Of a stretch of DNA of 64,000 nucleotides, positions 52,599 through 63,149 are shown piece by piece (the stretch's first letter is position 1; every line of letters begins with the position of its first letter). A program made the position numbers and the translations under genes. Source of the stretch: JACCZX01 sp963801035 (GTDB lineage Bacteria > Pseudomonadota > Gammaproteobacteria > Burkholderiales > Burkholderiaceae_F); contig CAWDDF010000005.1 in the NCBI GenBank assembly GCA_963801035.1, positions 221,148-285,147 of the forward strand, in the 5' to 3' direction. Under the pieces are notes generated by a model. The model did no database searches. It worked only from the letters and a program-made list of their open reading frames with translations, and had not been told where the DNA came from.

Positions 52599-53797
52599 TC
52601 GACTTGAGCCATCCGCTGCTGATTGCGCATGTCGTACATCGCTTTGACATCGGCGGCCTGGAGAACGGCGTGGTCAACCTGATCAATCGACTGCCTGAAT
52701 CGACCTGGCGGCACGCCGTTGTCGCGCTGACAGATGTCTCGTCTGCGTTCACGCAACGTGTGCAGCGGCAGGACGTGCAGTACGTATCCCTGCGCAAGCC
52801 GCCCGGGCACCTCTGGAAGGTTTATCCACGGCTGGCGAGAACGCTTCGAGCGCTGCAGCCGGCGGTGGTTCACACGCGCAACCTGGCCGCACTGGAGGCC
52901 GTAGTACCGGCATGGGGAGTAGGGGTGCCGGTGCGCATCCATGGAGAACACGGACGCGATGCCCGCGATCCGAACGGCACACGGCGCCGTTATCGATGGG
53001 TGCGTCGAGCGTACCGACCGTTTGTGTCGCGGTACGTGGCAGTGTCGCAGGATCTAGAGCGGTACCTGCGCATGCGCGTCGGAGTTCCAGAAGACAGAAT
53101 CGTCCAGCTTTACAACGGTGTCGATTCGGATCGATTCCATCCAGTGCAAGGCGCGCGCATTGCTATCGACGGGTGTCCTTTTCGCAGTCCTGAGCATTGG
53201 CTGGTGGGCACCGTCGGGCGGATGGATCCGGTCAAGGACCAATGCACGCTGGCGCGCTCATTCGTGCTCGCACTCCGGATGAATCCGTTGGCACAAGATC
53301 GAATGCGGCTGGTGATCGTCGGTGATGGGGCGCTGCGCGCTGAATGCGAAAGCATTCTGGAGGAGGGCGGGGCGCGTCATTTGGCGTGGTTCGCCGGCGA
53401 TCGGAATGACATTCCCGAGATCATGCGCGGCCTCGACTGTTTCATCCTGCCGTCGCTCGGCGAAGGAATTTCCAACACGATTCTCGAGGCAATGTCGTGC
53501 GCTATTCCGGTCGTGGCCACGCGCGTCGGTGGCAATTCGGAACTGGTGAACGAAGGAGTCACCGGCCGCCTCGTGCCGCCCGCCGATCCGGTCGCGCTGA
53601 TGCAGGCGATGATCGGCTACTTCGATAATCAAGCGCTCGCACGCCAGCACGGCGCCGCCGGCCGCAAGCGGGTCGAAGAAAGCTTTAGTCTTCAACGCAT
53701 GGTGGACGCTTACCATGACTTGTATCTTGCCGAGCTTCGCGTGACGCGTGGCGCGGCCGTTCGCCCGGTATCCAACCTGCCTTCCGCAGAAAGCTAG
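52595..53797 (+). CDS. XrtA-associated glycosyltransferase (GT4, TIGR03088-like)
   Basis: A 400-residue GT-B enzyme. IAHVVHRFDIGGLENGVVNLINRLP is the N-terminal acceptor region; IVQLYNGVDSDRFHP and VGTVGRMDPVKDQ start the donor domain. LPSLGEGISNTILEAMSCAIPVVATRVGGNSELV is the EX7E donor motif. Cytoplasmic, building the exopolysaccharide repeat. ATGA overlap with xrtA. Confidence 0.92.
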   Translation: MIDLSHPLLIAHVVHRFDIGGLENGVVNLINRLPESTWRHAVVALTDVSSAFTQRVQRQDVQYVSLRKPPGHLWKVYPRLARTLRALQPAVVHTRNLAALEAVVPAWGVGVPVRIHGEHGRDARDPNGTRRRYRWVRRAYRPFVSRYVAVSQDLERYLRMRVGVPEDRIVQLYNGVDSDRFHPVQGARIAIDGCPFRSPEHWLVGTVGRMDPVKDQCTLARSFVLALRMNPLAQDRMRLVIVGDGALRAECESILEEGGARHLAWFAGDRNDIPEIMRGLDCFILPSLGEGISNTILEAMSCAIPVVATRVGGNSELVNEGVTGRLVPPADPVALMQAMIGYFDNQALARQHGAAGRKRVEESFSLQRMVDAYHDLYLAELRVTRGAAVRPVSNLPSAES

Positions 53798-53803
53798 TCA
53801 TCC

Positions 53804-55745
53804 ATGTGCGGCATCGTTGCCATTATTGACCTGCATGCGCGCCGCGAGATCGACCGCGACGTGCTGGTACGGATGAACGAGTCGCAGCATCATCGCGGTC
53901 CCGACGAGGGTGGATTGCACCTTGCGCCAGGTGTCGGGCTCGGGCATCGGCGACTTTCGATCATCGATCTGGCTACCGGCCAGCAGCCGCTTTACAACGA
54001 GGACCGCTCGGTCGTCGTCGTATACAACGGCGAGATCTATAACTATCAGGAACTGATTGCCGAGCTGACCCAGCTGGGGTTTGCGTTCCGCACACGCAGC
54101 GATACCGAAGTGATCGTTCATGCGTGGCGCGCGTGGGGCGAGCAGTGTGTCGATCGGTTCCGCGGAATGTTTGCGTTCGTTCTGTGGGACGAAAAGCAGC
54201 AGACGGCCTTCATTGCGCGCGATCGGCTCGGCGTGAAACCGCTTTACTACGCCGTCCTGCCCGACGGATATCTGATTGCGGGATCGGAGCTGAAGTCGCT
54301 GCTGGCTCACGGCGCACTGGCGCGCACGATCGATCCCTGTGCCGTCGAAGAATATTTTGCGCTCGGCTACGTGCCTGAGCCGCGCACGATCTTCAGCAGC
54401 GCGGCGAAGCTCGCGGCGGGCCACAGCCTGACGGTACGGCGCGGCGCGGCGGTACCGGCGCCGCGCGAGTACTGGGATGTCACCTTCAACGCGTCGAGCA
54501 CGTTGTCAGCCGAGCAGGCAGCCGCCGAGTTGGTCGAGCGGCTGCAGGAAAGCGTTCGGCTGCGCATGATCTCCGAAGTGCCACTCGGCGCGTTTCTGTC
54601 CGGAGGCGTCGATTCGAGCGCGGTCGTCGCGATGATGGCAGGTGTTTCGGCCGCGCCCGTCAATACCTGTTCGATCTCGTTTTCCGATGCGCAGTACGAC
54701 GAATCGAAATACGCGCAGCAGGTGGCGCAGCGATACAAAACCCGGCATCACGTCGAGCGCGTTGAAAGCGACGATTTCAACCTGATCGATCTGCTCGCGC
54801 GTTCGTATGACGAGCCGTATGCGGACAGCTCAGCGATCCCGACTTATCGCGTCTGTCAGCTGGCACGCAAGCATGTAACGGTCGCGTTGTCGGGAGACGG
54901 CGGTGACGAAAGCTTCGGTGGATACCGTCGATACCGCCTGCATATGATGGAGGAGCGGATGCGGCAGCCGCTGCCGCTCGCATTGCGTCGGCCCGTGTTC
55001 GGCTTGCTCGGTCGCGTTTACCCAAAAGCCGACTGGGCGCCGCGCGTTTTCCGCGGCAAGACGACATTGCAGGCGCTGGCGCGTGATTCGGTGCAGGCCT
55101 ACTTCCACAGCATGTCGATCCTTCGCGACGACATGCGCAGTCGGCTCTACTCGAACACGTTCAAGGCGCAGCTTGCGGGCTACAACGCGATCGAAGTGTT
55201 TCAGCGTCACGCGGCGAAAGCGAATCATGAAGATCCGTTGTCGCTGATCCAGTACCTCGACTTGAAGACTTACCTGGTGGGCGACATCAACACCAAGGTC
55301 GACCGCGCGAGCATGGCGCACTCGCTCGAAGTGCGCGAGCCGCTGATGGATCATCCGCTGGTCGAGTGGCTTGCCACGCTGCCTTCGTCATTCAAGTTGC
55401 GCGGCGGGCAGGGAAAATGGCTGTTCAAGCAGGCGCTCGAACCGTACCTGCCGAAGGACGTTCTGTACCGGCCGAAGATGGGCTTTGCCGTGCCGCTCGC
55501 TTCATGGTTACGCGGGCCGTTGAAGGAGCGTGCACGCAGCGCGGTGCTCGGCGACAGTCTTGCCGAGACAGGGCCTGTTCGACCCGGGTCATTTGCGGCA
55601 TTTGTTCGAGCAGCATCAATCGGGCGTGCGCGATTACAGCGCGCCGCTTTGGTCGATCCTGATGTTCGATGCCTTCATGCGGCAGATGGACGCGACATAC
55701 CCATCGAAACCGCAACGCCACGAGGCGCACGTGATCTCTGCGTGA
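53804..55745 (+). CDS. XrtA-associated amidotransferase (asparagine synthase-like), late frameshift
   Basis: A class II amidotransferase, 646 residues once repaired. Cys2 of MCGIVAIIDLH is the glutaminase nucleophile; HRRLSIIDLATGQQPL and YNGEIYNYQEL complete that domain. The synthetase half has the PP-loop LSGGVDSSAV and SGDGGDESFGGYRRYR. One extra C near 55573 (GGGCCTG) breaks the frame; corrected it continues LFDPGHLRHLFEQHQSGVRD and ends at 55745. The unrepaired frame ends at 55753. Probably amidates a uronic acid of the polymer. Confidence 0.9.
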
Positions 55746-55756
55746 CGGTGTGAAAG

Positions 55757-57007
55757 ATGGCTGTGATAACCCCACGCCTGCTGGTGTTCTCGTCATTGTT
55801 TCCGAGCGCCGTTCAGCCCAACGCAGGGCTGTTCATCCGTGAGCGCATGTTCAGGGTCGGCAAATACCTGCCGATCGTTGTCGTCGCTCCGCAGCCGTGG
55901 TTTCCCGGGCAGCAGCTGATTCGATGGTTCCGGCCGCACTTTCGCCCGATGGCAGCAAAGCGCGAGGTAATGGATGGGGTCGTTGTTCATCGCCCCCGTT
56001 TTTTGTGCGTGCCCGGCTTTCTGAAGTGGACCGATGGTCTGTTCATGGCACTGTGTTCTTTTCTTACCGTGCGGCGCGTCGCGCGCGATCATCGGATCAA
56101 TATCCTCGACGCGCATTTCGGTTATCCGACCGGTTATGCGGCGGTCTTGCTCGGGCGTTGGCTGAGGCTTCCGGTGATGCTGACCTTGCGCGGCAAGGAA
56201 GAGCGTCAGGCCCGCACCCCGGTTGCCAGTGCGCTAAAGCGGGCGATAACGGGCGCCGACCAACTTATTACTGTGTCGGCGGCATTGCGAACACTTGCTA
56301 TCGGACAGGGAGCCGATTCAGCGCGTGTGCAGGTGATCGGCAATGGTGTTGACCTGACGAAGTTCACACCGCTCCCGCGCCGGGAGGCACGCCGTGAGCT
56401 TGGTCTGCCGGAAGATGCGGAAGTGCTGGTTTCGGCGGGCACGCTGGTCGAGCGCAAAGGCTTCCATCGTGTGATCGAGTGTCTGCCTGAATTGCTGAGC
56501 GCGCACCCGTTGTTGCACTTCGTGATCGTCGGAGGCGCCGGCCCCGAGGGCGATATAGGTGCGAAGCTCAGGAATCTTGTCAGCACGCTGCGGCTGGACG
56601 ATCGCGTGCACTTTCTCGGCCCGTATCCAAGCGAGCGTCTGAAGGTGCCACTATCTGCTGCCGATGTGTTCGTGCTCGCGACTTCCTACGAAGGCTGGGC
56701 GAACGTGTTTCTGGAAGCGATGGCATGCGGGCTCCCGGTGGTCACGACAGACGTCGGCGGCAACGCTCAGGTCGTAAACGACCGCTCGCTTGGCCGGATT
56801 GTTCCTTTCGGCGATTCCAAGCGGCTGTCCGAGGCGATCGACGAAGCGCTTCGCACATCCTGGGATCGCCCGTCGATCCGCGCCTACGCAGAATCCAATT
56901 CATGGGACCGGCGGATGCAGCCGCTGCTCGACGCGTATCACCAGCTCCTTGCGGACGGCGCCAAGGTTGACGACCGCGCGCTGGTCGAGAGCAGCGATGC
57001 TCGATAG
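55757..57007 (+). CDS. Glycosyltransferase, GT4 family
   Basis: A 416-residue GT-B enzyme common in XrtA loci. LLVFSSLFPSAVQPNAGLFIRERM is the N-terminal motif, DAHFGYPTGYAAVLLGRWL and LTLRGKEERQ follow, VIGNGVDLTKFTPL begins the donor domain, and LATSYEGWANVFLEAMACGLPVVTTDVGGNAQVV is the EX7E motif. It overlaps the next gene by 11 bases. Sugar specificity unknown. Confidence 0.9.
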   Translation: MAVITPRLLVFSSLFPSAVQPNAGLFIRERMFRVGKYLPIVVVAPQPWFPGQQLIRWFRPHFRPMAAKREVMDGVVVHRPRFLCVPGFLKWTDGLFMALCSFLTVRRVARDHRINILDAHFGYPTGYAAVLLGRWLRLPVMLTLRGKEERQARTPVASALKRAITGADQLITVSAALRTLAIGQGADSARVQVIGNGVDLTKFTPLPRREARRELGLPEDAEVLVSAGTLVERKGFHRVIECLPELLSAHPLLHFVIVGGAGPEGDIGAKLRNLVSTLRLDDRVHFLGPYPSERLKVPLSAADVFVLATSYEGWANVFLEAMACGLPVVTTDVGGNAQVVNDRSLGRIVPFGDSKRLSEAIDEALRTSWDRPSIRAYAESNSWDRRMQPLLDAYHQLLADGAKVDDRALVESSDAR

Positions 57008-57976
57008 CGTGCTGCGCGGGGTGTATTCGGCGATATCACCTGCCGGTGCTCACGCCCGACTGTCGACGTTGATTTTTCATCGGGTACTCGTGACGCCGGA
57101 TCCGCTGCTGCCGAGCGAACCCAGTGCTGCGGAATTCGAGGCACGAATGCGCTGGGTGCAGCGGCATTTCAACGTGATCCCGCTCGATGAAGCGATCGAT
57201 CGCCTTCAAAACCGTACGCTGCCTGCCCGATCGCTGGCCATCACCTTTGACGACGGCTACGCCGATAACCAGCAGATCGCAGCGCCGATTCTGCGCAAAC
57301 TCGGAATGCCGGCGACTTTTTTTATCGCGACGGGCTATCTGGACGGCGGCTGCATGTTCAACGATTCGGTTATCGCCGCATTACGCGACTGCAAGCGTCC
57401 CAGTCTCGATCTCACCGAGCTCGGGCTCGGTATTCATTCGCTTGAATCGCTCGAACACCGGCGCGCTGCTATCTCTGCGCTCTTGCCACCGCTGAAGATT
57501 CTTGACCCGGCGCGTCGGGCCGCTGTGGCCGAACGGATTTGTCAGCTTGCGGAGGTAGTTCCACCGAACGACTTGATGATGACCTCATCGCAGGTGGCCG
57601 CTCTCGCCCGTGATGGTTTCGGCATCGGTGGGCACACCGTGAATCATCCGATCCTGGCGCGACTATCTCTAACGCTGCGAAACAAGAAATTCAAGACGGA
57701 CGCCAGCGCCTGGAGGAGATCACTGCAGAGCCCGGTTCGTTTGTTTGCATATCCAAACGGTCGGCCAGGCGAGGACTACACGCGTCGACAACCTCGAACA
57801 AGTGAGGCAGACTGGGCTTCGCAGCTGCATTCACTACTGCGCACGGCGTCGCGGGCACCAACGCAGATATCTTCCAGTTACCGCGCTTTACGCCGTGGGA
57901 CAGGGGTGAACTGAAGTTCGGCGCCCGAATGGCTCGCAATCTGCTAAACGCAAATCCTCCGGCCGTGGCGCGATGA
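56997..57976 (+). pseudogene. Second polysaccharide deacetylase (CE4), four indels
   Basis: A CE4-type deacetylase, 325 residues once repaired. LSTLIFHRVLVTPDP, ARSLAITFDDGYADN (metal-binding Asp), ATFFIATGYLDGG and GIGGHTVNHPILARL (His ligands) are in one frame. The C-terminal part needs a lost base near 57672 (then AAKQEIQDGRQRLEEITAEP) and extra bases near 57732 (back to VRLFAYPNGRPGEDYTR), 57787 (DNLEQVRQTG) and 57817 (FAAAFTTAHGVAGTNADIFQLPRFTPWDRGELKFG). The net length is then 326 codons exactly. Unrelated in detail to the deacetylase at 49035. Confidence 0.82.
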
Positions 57977-57986
57977 CTCGGCGCCT

Positions 57987-58956
57987 ATGACCATTACGTA
58001 CATCTCTTGGGCGCCACACTGCTCGCGCAGCGACCACACCGCGCGCGAACTCGGCGGAACGTCTCATATGGTGTATCTAGGCTGGCTTGGTAGTCATCCG
58101 CTCACGATCGGTTTCAAGTACGCCGGCCAGACGTGGAGAACATGGCGAATTCTGCGTCGCGAACGCCCGAACGCGATCTTCGTCATGGTGCCGCCGGTGT
58201 TCGCGGCGCTTGTGGTCTGGGCCTACAGCGCACTTCATCGCGCTCCGTTCGTGCTGGACGCACACACAGCAGCGTTCCTGCATCCGCGATGGCGCGCATG
58301 GCAATGGTTGCAGCGTGCGCTGTCGCGGCGGGCCGCGACGACGATAGTGACGAACGAGCATCTGGCTAACGTTGTGCGCGCAGGCGGGAGGGCGGGCGAC
58401 GCTGGTACCGGACGTTCCTATAAGGTTTGCAGCGATCGAGCCGCTTGCGAGGACGACGGAGTTTCTGGTTGCGGTGGTGTGCTCGTTCAACTACGACGAG
58501 CCCGTTCTGGAGATGTTGAACGCGGCGCGGGCGCTGCCGCGCGTGACATTCATGATGACGGGGAACCCGAAGCCTTTGTCGCCAGAGTTGAAAGCGAATA
58601 GGCCGGCCAACGTGACGCTGACTGGATTTCTGCCGGACGCGGCTTACGCGGGATTGTTGACGTCCGCCGACGCGGTGATGACGCTGACGACGCGCGACCA
58701 CACCATGCTGCGCGCTGCATACGAGGCGATCTACCAGGGAACGCCGGTGATCGTGTCGGATTGGCCGCTATTGCGCTCCGCGTTCGACGAGGGGGCCGTG
58801 CACGTCGAGAACACCTCGAGTGCCATTGCGGAGGGAATTCGCAAGATGGAGCGGGACCACGCAGCGTATCGCGCTGGCGCGGTGCGGCTGCGAGAACGGA
58901 AGCTCGAACAATGGACGGCGACGCTCGCCGAACTTCGTGCGGCGGTGGCGGCATGA
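57987..58956 (+). pseudogene. Glycosyltransferase, frameshifted
   Basis: A GT-B-like transferase, 322 residues once repaired. MTITYISWAPHCSRSDHTARELGG begins the N-terminal domain, which runs to TIVTNEHLANVVRAGG. One extra base near 58392 then shifts to RATLVPDVPIRFA, and the donor domain VVCSFNYDEPVLEMLNAAR ... LTTRDHTMLRAAYEAIYQGTPVIVSDWPLLRSAF continues to 58956. The organisation matches a small glycosyltransferase often found in XrtA loci. Confidence 0.8.
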
Positions 58957-59120
58957 CCCCGATCGGCGCAAGCCACTCGCGTCGAGGATCTTGCAAGTCG
59001 CACACAGTGCTCCGCTCGCTCGCGCCCTTTGGTCTATGGCAAGATGAGACGTCGGTCGCGTCGACAATCAGGAAGATATCAGGGTCACAAAGAGCACGTA
59101 CAGATCAAAACGGTTCCGTA

Positions 59121-59876
59121 ATGAACTATGACTCCGCTTTCTTCGATTACGTTAATTCCGGAGCAATCACTTCGGCTAACCGACTGCTTCCGAAGCTGCA
59201 AAGACATATTCATGTGAGGAGCGTTCTAGACGTAGGGTGTGGTCAGGGCGCTTGGCTGTCAGCTTGGCGTGACCTGGGAGTCGAGAACCTTCTCGGCCTC
59301 GACGGAGATTATGTCGATCGAGGCAAGCTGCTCGTAGCGGAAAACGAATTCAAGGCAACAGATCTCACGTACGGATTTCGCCTTGGCCGGTGGTTTGAAC
59401 TTGTGCAGTCACTTGAAGTTGCGGAGCACCTTCCTATCTCTTGCGCTGCGGGCTTCATCGACAGCCTCGTTGCCCACAGCGACCTCTGTTTGTTCTCTGC
59501 CGCACCGAAGGGTCAGGGAGGAGACAACCATGTAAATGAGCAGCCATATGATTATTGGCGAGCACACTTCGCGAGGCATGGATATCAAGTTTTTGACTTC
59601 GTTCGCCCACTTGTCGTATCGGATGGCGAAGTAGAACCTTGGTATCGTTTCAATGTGTTCTTGTATGCGTCGCATGCCAGAGCAGCAACGCTACCGCTCG
59701 AAGTTCAGAAAACTCGTGTGTCTGACGACGTGCGACTGTATGACCTCAGTCCGTGGTCCTATCAAGTTCGAAAGCGCATAGTTGGCACCTTGCCCACACC
59801 ACTGGCCACGAAACTGGCCAAGCTAAAAGAACGGATCGTTGCACGCAGGCGAACAGCACGAGTCACTGCGCGGTAA
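59121..59876 (+). CDS. Class I SAM-dependent methyltransferase
   Basis: A 251-residue methyltransferase. The SAM site is VRSVLDVGCGQGAWLSAW with the acidic partner LLGLDGDYV, and FELVQSLEVAEHLP is the post-II motif. ATG at 59121 is chosen; in-frame sequence upstream to 58761 overlaps the previous gene and has no match to the family. The 164-base gap before it shows no clear features. From here to 63 kb the base composition is less GC-rich. It may methylate a sugar of the polymer. Confidence 0.85.
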   Translation: MNYDSAFFDYVNSGAITSANRLLPKLQRHIHVRSVLDVGCGQGAWLSAWRDLGVENLLGLDGDYVDRGKLLVAENEFKATDLTYGFRLGRWFELVQSLEVAEHLPISCAAGFIDSLVAHSDLCLFSAAPKGQGGDNHVNEQPYDYWRAHFARHGYQVFDFVRPLVVSDGEVEPWYRFNVFLYASHARAATLPLEVQKTRVSDDVRLYDLSPWSYQVRKRIVGTLPTPLATKLAKLKERIVARRRTARVTAR

Positions 59877-59881
59877 GCGAG

Positions 59882-60223
59882 ATGGCGCCGGCAAGCCTCT
59901 TGTTACTTACTACAGCAGCGTTGTCTGCCGCCAGCGGCCAACTGCTATTTAAGGTCGGTGCGCACGGGAGGCATCACCTTATCGAATTCCTTAACATTCA
60001 TATTCTTCTCGGACTTTGCCTGTACGCCTTTGGAACGGCGATATGGATCTACGCCTTGTCCATCGAAAAGCTTGTCAACGTGTTTGCTTTCACAGGGCTG
60101 ACCTTCGTTTTGGTATACCTTGGCGGGGTGCTCCTTCTAAACGAAACAATGACTACAACGGGCGTCGGCGGAGTACTGCTCGTACTGTTTGGTCTTTTTC
60201 TTATTGCTTTTTACGGGGCTTAG
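59882..60223 (+). CDS. Small EamA/SMR-like flippase
   Basis: A 113-residue protein with four membrane spans (LLLLTTAALSAASGQLLFKVG, LNIHILLGLCLYAFGTAIWIYAL, VFAFTGLTFVLVYLGGVLLL, VGGVLLVLFGLFLIAFYGA). It resembles the ArnE/ArnF-type half flippases that move undecaprenyl-phosphate sugars. It starts five bases after the methyltransferase and precedes a GT2 polyprenyl-sugar synthase, which fits that role. Confidence 0.8.
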   Translation: MAPASLLLLTTAALSAASGQLLFKVGAHGRHHLIEFLNIHILLGLCLYAFGTAIWIYALSIEKLVNVFAFTGLTFVLVYLGGVLLLNETMTTTGVGGVLLVLFGLFLIAFYGA

Positions 60224-60262
60224 GTTTTCACTCAGCAGCTTGTTTTACTCCCGCCTGATGTC

Positions 60263-60278
60263 GCCGAATTTCTTCGGC
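60263..60278. terminator. Short hairpin after flippase gene
   Basis: GCCGAA-TTTC-TTCGGC forms a perfect 6-bp stem in the 239-base gap between the flippase and GT2 genes. There is no T run, so terminator function is doubtful. The rest of the gap shows nothing but a possible AGGAGA near 60432, too far from the next start. Confidence 0.3.
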
Positions 60279-60462
60279 CGATTCCAGGGTTTCGACTCGT
60301 CGGTTGAACGTCCACGACCGTCCACTAGGTGATCGCCCCTGCGCTCGCTCGGCGTTCCTGTTGGTCGCGCTTCTGCGATTGTGAGCTGGGGGCACGCGAA
60401 GCCACGTTAGCCGATACGGTACATTTTCCAGGAGAAGTCAAACAGCAGACGGAACCACCACG

Positions 60463-61470
60463 ATGAATATCCTCGATCCAACTTGCTTCACCTGCGCAAG
60501 CTTGACCTATAGCGGCCCGCCGCTCGTGAACATCGTCGTGCCATGTTTCAATGAAGAAGCGGTCCTGCCAGAGACTGCTGCACGACTGGCGGCTCTGCTT
60601 CGATCGCTGAAATCCAGCGGCCGAATCGCGGAGGCCAGTTCAGTCTTCTTCGTGGACGATGGAAGTCGCGACGGAACGTGGTCGATCATTGAAGAACTCG
60701 CAAAGATGCGCGATGACTGTTGCGGGATCAAGCTAAGCCGGAATCGAGGGCATCAGAACGCACTTCTTTGCGGGCTGCTCTCCGTCGCGGGCGATGCGGT
60801 GATCAGCCTTGACGCCGATCTCCAAGACGACCTCGGAATCATTCCATCCATGATCGATTCCTTCGTTGAGGGTCACGAGATCGTATATGCCGTTCGGCGC
60901 CGCAGGGACAAGGACACCGTCTTGAAACGGATGACGGCGGAAGGCTATTACCGGGTGCTGGCCGCGATGGGAGTTCAAATAGTGTTCAACCACGCCGACT
61001 ACCGCTTGATGGGTCGACGACCTCTGGAGGCACTGCGACAGTATCAAGAAACACATCTCTTCCTCCGCGGGATGATCCCCCAGCTCGGCTACCGCTCCAA
61101 GACGATCGAGTTCGACCGCGCCGAACGCTTTGCCGGAGAGACAAAATATCCTTTGAGCAAGATGCTTTCGCTTGCTTGGCGAGGTGTCACCTCGTTTTCC
61201 GCTGCGCCGTTGCGTTTGATTACCGGACTGGGTGTTGTCATTTCGATTCTGAGCGTTGGGATGACTGTGTGGGCTCTACTTGTACGGCTGCTCAACAACG
61301 AGGCGCTTCCCGGTTGGGCATCCACGGTAATCCCGATGTACTTCCTCGGCGGCATCCAATTGCTCAGCCTCGGCGTTATCGGCGAGTACCTCGCCATAGT
61401 CTACGAAGCAACCAAGCAGCGACCGCGCTATCACATCGAAGCCATCGCTGGGCGTTGGCTACAGCGGTGA
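60463..61470 (+). CDS. GT2 polyprenyl-phosphate glycosyltransferase (GtrB/DPM1-like)
   Basis: A 335-residue inner-membrane enzyme. GT-A domain: VNIVVPCFNEEAVLPETAARL, VFFVDDGSRDGTWSII, LSRNRGHQNALLCGL and the DxD motif SLDADLQDDL. Two C-terminal membrane helices (LRLITGLGVVISILSVGMTVWALLV and IPMYFLGGIQLLSLGVIGEYLAIVYE) are typical of GtrB-like synthases that make undecaprenyl-phosphate sugars. Its stop overlaps the GTG start of the next gene. Confidence 0.92.
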   Translation: MNILDPTCFTCASLTYSGPPLVNIVVPCFNEEAVLPETAARLAALLRSLKSSGRIAEASSVFFVDDGSRDGTWSIIEELAKMRDDCCGIKLSRNRGHQNALLCGLLSVAGDAVISLDADLQDDLGIIPSMIDSFVEGHEIVYAVRRRRDKDTVLKRMTAEGYYRVLAAMGVQIVFNHADYRLMGRRPLEALRQYQETHLFLRGMIPQLGYRSKTIEFDRAERFAGETKYPLSKMLSLAWRGVTSFSAAPLRLITGLGVVISILSVGMTVWALLVRLLNNEALPGWASTVIPMYFLGGIQLLSLGVIGEYLAIVYEATKQRPRYHIEAIAGRWLQR

Positions 61471-63099
61471 ACTCGCGTTTCGGTTCATTCGCTCCCCGTC
61501 TCTGGGGCGAAGTCGTGACCGTTGTCGTGGTGGTAGGCGCCGCTTACACGTGGCTTCTCTCGCCCATCATGGTCGACGATGTGCAGCGCTACATCCACGA
61601 ATTGGGCACCAACCGGTTTTACTGGGACATTGGCCATGTTTGGATGCAGCCGTTAGCACTGGTCCTGTATCGGCTGTCCGGCCGCGCTCTTGGAGTCATC
61701 GGCACATTGGAGGCGTTGAATGTTGCATCCGTCGCGATCGGATGCGGAGTCTTCTACGACATGCTGCGCAGGTGCGGACATGGCGTAACCAAATGTGTCG
61801 CGGCGACAGCCTTGGTGGCTGTGAGCTTCAACCTGCTCTCCCTCGGGCCAACCGCTCACATCAAGTTAATGGTATTGCCCGCCCTCGCGTTGGCACTTCG
61901 CCATGCAGTCCTTTGGGAAAAGCAGGTCGAGAATGGTACGAGGTCTAGCTTTCACGCAATTGCTTCGGGCGCGTGGCTGGGCGTAGGGGCGAATCTCCTC
62001 GTAAGCGTCCTACCCGCCGGACTCTTCGTCGGCGCAATGATGCTTTGGAAGATTCGAAAGTCAGGCGCGGCAAGCTGGAGCGCGGCGACGGCAAGGGTGC
62101 TTCCGTTCGCGGCGGCGCTTGCTCTGTCCGGCGCAAGCCTGCTCCTAATGGCATACATGGTGGCACTGAGCTCCGAAACGACTCGAGCCGCGGATTTCCT
62201 GACCTTTGTGCTTGGCGGACTGAAGGAGAAGCAGGACCTCCATGTCGGCGTTGCCGGTTGGAAAGAGACTCCCTTTCGATTCGCCTATAGCCTGATCAAC
62301 AACTTCCAGTACCTACCGTCTCTTGGTCCGCTTGGCCGGGCGTGGCTGTGGGGATTGCTACCCGACGTTCGGCAGGTCGCCTGGGAACTGGTTGGCCAAA
62401 CCTTCCTCGCCGGTTTAGCCGTGTTAGCGCTCGCAGGGACGTTCGCAATGACGGCCATTTCGATCGCGCGGCCGGCATCGGGCCTGGTGAGCGCATCGGC
62501 CTTCGTTCTCGGAGCGGCGGCGTTTTCCGCCTACGTCAATCTAAACGACCCAGAGCATTGGTTTCAGTTCACGATGCCGATCGCTTTCCTGGCGGTACAG
62601 CTGAATCGCCTCTGGCTTGATCGCCTGGTTCTCGCCGTTTGGATGCCGACACTGCTGGTCGTCAACCTGTGGGGCTATGGGATTCCCAAGGCGACGTTCG
62701 AATTGCTCAAACGCCAGCAGGAAATTCGGCAGGCCCTCGGGCAGGAGGGACTGTATGTCGGTTTTGCGGGCTACCCCGGGGAGCCGGATTCGAGTCTTTT
62801 TGATCTACGCGGGATCGAGCGGTTTCCAATCGACCTTGTACAACTTCACGATGCAAAGGGGAGCACAACGAGGCTGCTATGAACTGCTCGATCGGCGTGT
62901 GGACGCCGCGCATGCGCGGGGCGGACGCGTACTCGTCTTTCGCGCGCTGGATCCATACGATTGGCGTGGGCCGGTAATGCACGTGACGCTAAGAGGCCTT
63001 CGCCGAGCTGACTTGCAGTCGCATCTGACACAGCGCTACAAGCTAGTTGGACCAATGGACGTCGCGGGCTTCCAAGCCTGGGAAATCTTGCCTCGCTAA
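61467..63099 (+). CDS. Multi-span GT-C-like membrane glycosyltransferase, one frameshift
   Basis: A 543-residue (once repaired) membrane protein with ten or more spans and no named family that I recognise. The first loop after span 1 has SPIMVDDVQRYIHELG, with the adjacent acidic pair typical of GT-C catalytic loops, and HVWMQPLALVLYRLSG follows. A soluble C-terminal part (ELLKRQQEIRQALGQEGLYVGFAGYPGEP ...) is broken near 62860 by one extra base; corrected, it continues QRGCYELLDRRVDAAHARGGRVLVFRALDPYDW and ends at 63099. With the upstream GT2 and flippase genes it would make a periplasmic sugar-transfer set. Confidence 0.7.
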
Positions 63100-63149
63100 C
63101 ACGATGACGCGATGTTGGTTTGCTGTCCCAGTTGCTCGAGCTGTTTCTG

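Noticed and set aside
59121..63099. Prophage or genomic island around the low-GC part of the locus
   Set aside because: No integrase, attachment repeats or tRNA target are visible; lower GC alone is common in polysaccharide loci.
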